From Thermoplasmata archaeon (GTDB lineage: Archaea; Thermoplasmatota; Thermoplasmata; Halarchaeoplasmatales; Halarchaeoplasmataceae), in contig JAFDUB010000076.1 in NCBI GenBank assembly GCA_019594025.1, positions 1-8,333 of the forward strand: a DNA stretch of 8,333 bases, in the 5' to 3' direction. Numbering within the stretch: position 1 is the stretch's first letter; every line of letters begins with the position of its first letter. Made by a program: the position numbers and the translations under genes. The notes under the pieces were generated by a model, which worked only from the letters and a program-made list of their open reading frames with translations, ran no database searches and was not told the origin of the DNA. Shown in pieces: positions 5,964-8,333 of this stretch.

Positions 5964-6602
5964 TTGTACTCTTTAACCACTGATAAAGAAACAAGAGTGT
6001 ATCTCTTCGATGTGGTAAAAGGTCTGGTTTCGGAATCGGATAAACTAAAAGCTGTAGTTAATAAAATAGAGTTTCAAGTAGGAACACTACCTGTATCAAA
6101 AGAGGGTGTTGCAGCATTAAAATCTGTGACGAAAAAAGATGATGAATTTAGCATGAGCACACCCGAAATCGCTTATGCTCGAAATCTTCAAAGTTACGGA
6201 GAGGTAAGGATACCTCCTCCCTCTTATCTGGTACTGCTCGATTACTGTAGAGAGAGGGATATCAGAATAGAGGGTATAGATATGGACGAAGAGCACTACA
6301 CCTCCGCTTACTGTAAGTACGTCAGCGGTTTAGAGTTGATACGTCAATCACTTTGGGAGAAGCGGTTGATGAAGAAAAATATAAACCCGCCTACCTCTAA
6401 AGAGTTTGTTTTACAGTGGGATGAACTGATAAACAAGTACACTGGGTTCAGAAAACTGGAAAGGCATCGTGAGAAAGTGATGTCCAAAAACATTCGGCGC
6501 CTATCTAGAAAATTCCATGTACTCTCCGTAATCGAATTGGAGAGGGTAGAGGGAATATTAGAAAAAATGAAAGATTGGGGTTGGGATGAGGACTCATCTT
6601 AG
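5964..6602 (+). CDS. Uncharacterised protein, distant TraB/TIKI-like resemblance
   Basis: The 212-residue product is not one I recognise firmly. It is soluble, charged, without a signal peptide or membrane segment. Two stretches recall TraB/PrgY/TIKI-superfamily proteins: PPPSYLVLLDYCRERDIRIEGIDMDEEH (84-111; the family has a helix followed by a strand ending in an acidic IDxD element) and HREKVMSKNIRRLSRKFHVLSVIELERVEGI (168-198; the family has RDxxMAxxI...VVAVVGAGHxxGI). In the second, the glycine- and histidine-bearing GxGH is replaced by IELER, so if related it is probably not a metal-dependent hydrolase. The usual N-terminal GTxH-type strand is not seen. It starts with TTG one base after the regulator's stop and shares its mRNA, so a function linked to the regulator is likely. 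It ends tail to tail with the LOG-like gene with a 9-base overlap. The gene call is secure; the family is a tentative reading. Confidence 0.6.
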   Translation: MYSLTTDKETRVYLFDVVKGLVSESDKLKAVVNKIEFQVGTLPVSKEGVAALKSVTKKDDEFSMSTPEIAYARNLQSYGEVRIPPPSYLVLLDYCRERDIRIEGIDMDEEHYTSAYCKYVSGLELIRQSLWEKRLMKKNINPPTSKEFVLQWDELINKYTGFRKLERHREKVMSKNIRRLSRKFHVLSVIELERVEGILEKMKDWGWDEDSS

Positions 6603-7043
6603 ATGTTTCTTCAAGGATTCAAGTAAACTATCGATATCGTAGTGTTTTTCAACAACGTCGAGGTCCCAGGTCCCTATACCAAGCACTTTTTTACCATAAT
6701 CCGTCGCTAGAGCTATCTCCGATAGTGTGCCGTAGCCCCCGTTGATGGCCACAACAACGTCTCCGTTCAACACCACCAGTGCGTTCCGCATGTTACCCAT
6801 ACCGGTTACAATCGCATGGTCCACATACTCGTTTTTCTCCCCCCGATCATCAGACGGTAAAATACCTATGGTAGTGCCGCCCTCTTCTTTAGCACCTCTG
6901 CATGCGGCCTCCATAACACCCCCTCTCCCGCCGCATACTAGTGTAGCGCCCAGTTTTGCGATCCTTTTTCCTATTTCTCTCGCCCTTTCACGATCCTCGT
7001 TTTTACAACTCCCAATGTCTCCTCCGATTACGCTTACGTACAT
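6594..7043 (-). CDS. LOG-like Rossmann nucleotide-binding protein (TIGR00725 type)
   Basis: This 149-residue protein belongs to the SLOG/LOG-like Rossmann group often labelled TIGR00725 or possible lysine decarboxylase. It begins with the strand VSVIGGD (3-9), then CGGRGGVMEAACRGAKEEGGTTIGILP (37-63, the glycine-rich phosphate-binding loop and helix), GMGNMRN (81-87) and NGGYGTLSEIA (101-111), the counterpart of the PGGxGTxxE motif of LOG phosphoribohydrolases. Glu109 of that motif is kept, and Arg86 lies in GMGNMRN. True LOG enzymes release free bases from nucleoside monophosphates, but the activity of this short archaeal branch is not settled. ATG 7043 has no SD, and a TATA-like box lies 23-30 bp upstream, so the mRNA is probably leaderless. 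It is divergent from the cupin gene. Confidence 0.85.
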   Translation of the reverse strand: MYVSVIGGDIGSCKNEDRERAREIGKRIAKLGATLVCGGRGGVMEAACRGAKEEGGTTIGILPSDDRGEKNEYVDHAIVTGMGNMRNALVVLNGDVVVAINGGYGTLSEIALATDYGKKVLGIGTWDLDVVEKHYDIDSLLESLKKHLR

Positions 7044-7065
7044 GTTAGGTTATTTGGCTACTCAA

Positions 7066-7073
7066 TTAAAATA
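7066..7073. promoter_or_regulatory. Shared TATA-like box of the LOG-like and cupin genes
   Basis: TTAAAATA read on + lies 26-33 bp before TTG 7099, and read on - (TATTTTAA) it lies 23-30 bp before ATG 7043. It is the only good TATA candidate in the 55-bp spacer, and neither gene has an SD. It may therefore direct leaderless transcription both ways. Confidence 0.4.
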
Positions 7074-7098
7074 GATTTCCCTCCACAAGTGTTAATAG

Positions 7099-7440
7099 TT
7101 GAAAAAGGTATTAGGTACTATGCGCCCAAAAGAGATAAAAGGACTTATCAACCTGGATGATCTGGTAGATGTACAGCCCGGAGCGGTTGTAAGCAGAACC
7201 TTGATAGAATCCGATGGCGGTACGGTTACATTATTTGCTTTCGATGAAGGCGAAAAACTTAGCGAACACACAGCACCCTATGACGCTTTAGTACAGATAA
7301 TAGAAGGTAATATGAAAGTGGTTTTAGGGGGAGAGCCAAACTCGATGCAGGCTGGTGACTCCCTTTTGATGCCGGCAAACGTACCTCATTCTTTGGAAGC
7401 ACTCAAGCCCACAAAGATGCTTCTAACCATGGTACGTTGA
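7099..7440 (+). CDS. Small single-domain cupin protein
   Basis: The 113-residue product is a single cupin barrel (Cupin_2 type). The first cupin motif is GEKLSEHTAPYDALVQIIEG (51-70), with His57 but only one histidine where many cupins have HxH. The second is AGDSLLMPANVPHSLEA (85-101), with His97. The order of HTAP, DAxV, EG, GD and MPAxxPH is that of a common anaerobe cupin group. With two visible histidines it could bind a metal weakly or through other ligands. Cupins of this size do many things, so no substrate is proposed. TTG 7099 is chosen because it lies at the leaderless distance from the TATA-like box; ATG 7120 in the same frame would remove only seven residues. It ends three bases before the iorB stop codon, in convergent orientation. 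Confidence 0.8.
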   Translation: MKKVLGTMRPKEIKGLINLDDLVDVQPGAVVSRTLIESDGGTVTLFAFDEGEKLSEHTAPYDALVQIIEGNMKVVLGGEPNSMQAGDSLLMPANVPHSLEALKPTKMLLTMVR

Positions 7441-7443
7441 ACA

Positions 7444-8034
7444 TTACATCTGTTCCTGTGCCGTTTTAAACCCAAGTTCGAAAGCTTTAAGGTTGACTTC
7501 GACGAATCTCTCAGGCACATTTTTACGTATTGAACTCTCTATATTCTCCTTAGACACAGGTAGGGCTCCGGTTGCGGTTAGTGCACCGAGCATAACTATG
7601 TTCTGCGCTATCACCGCTCCAGCCTTTTGCGCTAGTTTCTTGGCGTCTATCTTGATAAACTTGTCACTCACCTTTTCAACTGATTCAAAGATGTCGTTCA
7701 GATCGGGATATTCCTGCTGTCCAACGCTGACTGTGAAGGGTACTATTGGTGCCGTATTGGTTACTATCCAAGTATCTTTGGACGCTTTACTTAACGCACG
7801 GTAGGTCTCCACCGGTTCGAATCCCAGGATAACATCGGCATCTCCATCACCTATGAGAGGACTATACACTTCCTCACTCAGTTTCACAGTGGTTACCACT
7901 ACCCCACCTCTCTGAGCCATTCCGTGCACCTCACTCATCCAAACGTCCAATCCTTTATCCAAAGCTGCGCCTCCGAGTACTTTCGAGGCCAATAAAATCC
8001 CCTGTCCACCTACTCCGACTATCTGCAGGTTCAT
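7444..8034 (-). CDS. iorB: Indolepyruvate:ferredoxin oxidoreductase, beta subunit
   Basis: IorB pairs with IorA to oxidise aryl pyruvates from aromatic amino acids to aryl-acetyl-CoA plus CO2 and reduced ferredoxin; the reaction can also run in the direction of synthesis. The 196-residue protein is the 2-oxoacid oxidoreductase gamma-type domain. It has GVGGQGILLASKVLGGAA (7-24), with the family's GxGGQG, then SEVHGMAQRGG (34-44) and GDADVILGFEPVE (64-76). It ends with QNIVMLGALTATGALP (144-159), which contains the conserved N-x-x-x-L-G. ATG 8034 is chosen over the upstream in-frame ATG at 8100: it has an excellent SD (GGAGGTG) five bases away and overlaps the iorA stop as ATGA, whereas the upstream extension merely reads across iorA. 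Bases 7926-8000 are repeated, inverted, at 8259-8333. Confidence 0.93.
   Translation of the reverse strand: MNLQIVGVGGQGILLASKVLGGAALDKGLDVWMSEVHGMAQRGGVVVTTVKLSEEVYSPLIGDGDADVILGFEPVETYRALSKASKDTWIVTNTAPIVPFTVSVGQQEYPDLNDIFESVEKVSDKFIKIDAKKLAQKAGAVIAQNIVMLGALTATGALPVSKENIESSIRKNVPERFVEVNLKAFELGFKTAQEQM
7926..8000 (-). repeat. Left arm of a 75-bp perfect inverted repeat
   Basis: Read on the - strand, these bases inside iorB encode the ILLASKVL to SEV region. They are identical, base for base, to 8259-8333 on the + strand. The arms are separated by 258 bases that hold the iorB start and the iorA end. Confidence 0.95.
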
Positions 8035-8222
8035 TCTTTCACCTCCGGACCTATGGCATCGAAGGGACATACTTGAGCGCAGTGGCTGCAGCCTATACAC
8101 TGAGATGTGTCGATCATCACCTTATCTCCCTCTTTAACCAGCGCTATACAGCCCAATTGATTGGTACAGATATAGGCTGTTACACACTTGGAGTTCAAAG
8201 CCCCCTTAATACCGCCGACTTT
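8031..8222 (-). CDS. iorA: Indolepyruvate:ferredoxin oxidoreductase, alpha subunit, C-terminal fragment
   Basis: Sixty-three codons of the end of iorA are readable. This is the two-cluster ferredoxin domain that closes IorA. The second motif, CIGCSHCAQVCP (residues 42-53 of the fragment), is a complete CxxCxxCxxxCP site. The first, KCVTAYICTNQLGC (12-25), has Cys at 13, 19 and 25, but Ala16 sits where the second Cys of a CxxCxxC site is expected, and the usual CP is CI. Upstream the frame meets TAG at 8223-8225. Codons further up in another frame (for example NRKSAVLRG) may be continuing iorA after a frameshift, but that is uncertain. Most of the alpha subunit, with its thiamine diphosphate domains, lies outside the window or is lost at the inverted-repeat junction. 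The stop overlaps the iorB start (ATGA), as expected for an iorAB operon. Confidence 0.8.
   Translation of the reverse strand, partial: KVGGIKGALNSKCVTAYICTNQLGCIALVKEGDKVMIDTSQCIGCSHCAQVCPFDAIGPEVKE
8040..8046 (-). promoter_or_regulatory. SD site of iorB
   Basis: On the - strand GGAGGTG ends five bases before ATG 8034. It is the strongest ribosome site in the window, lies within the last codons of iorA and fixes the iorB start. Confidence 0.7.
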
Positions 8223-8258
8223 CTATTGTGTATGGGTTCTAGTGTAGGAGGGGCGGGC

Positions 8259-8333
8259 GGATTTTATTGGCCTCGAAAGTACTCGGAGGCGCAGCTTTGG
8301 ATAAAGGATTGGACGTTTGGATGAGTGAGGTGC
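8259..8333 (+). repeat. Right arm of the inverted repeat: antisense copy of part of iorB
   Basis: All 75 bases equal the reverse complement of 7926-8000. Read on + from 8261 they give ILLASKVLGG and on to SEV, the same as IorB residues 13-36. Just before the arm, 8244-8258 is a poor match to the corresponding bases (GTAGG and a run of G are shared, with an apparent 2-base insertion). The copy runs to the last base of the window, so its full length is unknown. It has no start codon of its own and is best read as a junction artefact or a fragment of a duplicated iorB. Confidence 0.9.

Noticed and set aside
8035..8100. Longer iorB start at ATG 8100
   Set aside because: The extra 22 residues are an out-of-frame reading of the iorA ferredoxin domain; ATG 8034 has a strong SD and the usual ATGA overlap.
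8073..8324. 83-codon + strand reading frame at the right end
   Set aside because: It runs antisense to iorA and then into the inverted iorB copy in a wrong frame; no SD and no family-like sequence.
1..8333. CRISPR arrays, tRNA or rRNA genes, insertion sequences
   Set aside because: No regularly spaced repeats, no tRNA-like cloverleaf or rRNA stretch, and no transposase were seen on either strand.

Overview
The window looks archaeal, probably euryarchaeal and possibly Thermoplasmatota, although the lineage is an inference from gene content rather than a marker gene. The reasons are: the archaea-specific COG1395-type HTH regulator (5007-5963); an indolepyruvate:ferredoxin oxidoreductase (ior) locus; a lar (nickel-pincer cofactor) cluster; and start signals that mix TATA boxes lying 23-30 bp before leaderless starts with Shine-Dalgarno (SD) sites in front of genes inside operons. 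Coding density is high and several genes overlap or nearly abut.

Layout. 1-166 is AT-rich and has no gene; it holds a perfect 8-bp inverted repeat and the probable terminator of the first gene. 167-601 (-) is a small membrane protein of unknown function with a Gln/Pro-rich tail. A 71-bp divergent spacer separates it from a + strand pair: a DUF599-type membrane protein (673-1278) and a membrane-anchored alpha/beta hydrolase (1288-2043). Next comes a tight larB-larC-larE cluster (2108-4893), making a sulfur- and nickel-bearing pincer nucleotide from nicotinic acid adenine dinucleotide. After a 113-bp spacer come a COG1395 regulator (5007-5963) and, immediately after its stop codon, a TTG-started gene with distant resemblance to TraB/TIKI proteins (5964-6602). 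A LOG-like nucleotide-binding Rossmann protein (6594-7043, -) overlaps that gene tail to tail. A 55-bp spacer with one TATA-like box separates it from a divergent cupin gene (7099-7440, +). The right end is an ior locus on the - strand: iorB (7444-8034) and the C-terminal part of iorA (8031-8222).

How the genes work together. LarB carboxylates and hydrolyses the dinucleotide, LarE adds the sulfurs and LarC inserts nickel. No LarA enzyme that would use the cofactor is present here. The LarE has the three-cysteine arrangement associated with a [4Fe-4S] cluster rather than the single sacrificial cysteine of the Lactiplantibacillus plantarum enzyme. IorA and IorB form a ferredoxin-linked oxidoreductase for aryl pyruvates.

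The most striking structural feature is at the right end: 8259-8333 is a perfect 75-base inverted copy of 7926-8000 inside iorB, and the iorA frame breaks just before it. This is most simply a chimeric contig end, though a real inverted duplication cannot be excluded. I did not find a clearly new multi-gene system. The best leads are the larA-less lar cluster, the TraB-like gene fused to the regulator's transcription unit, and the single TATA box that seems to serve two genes.
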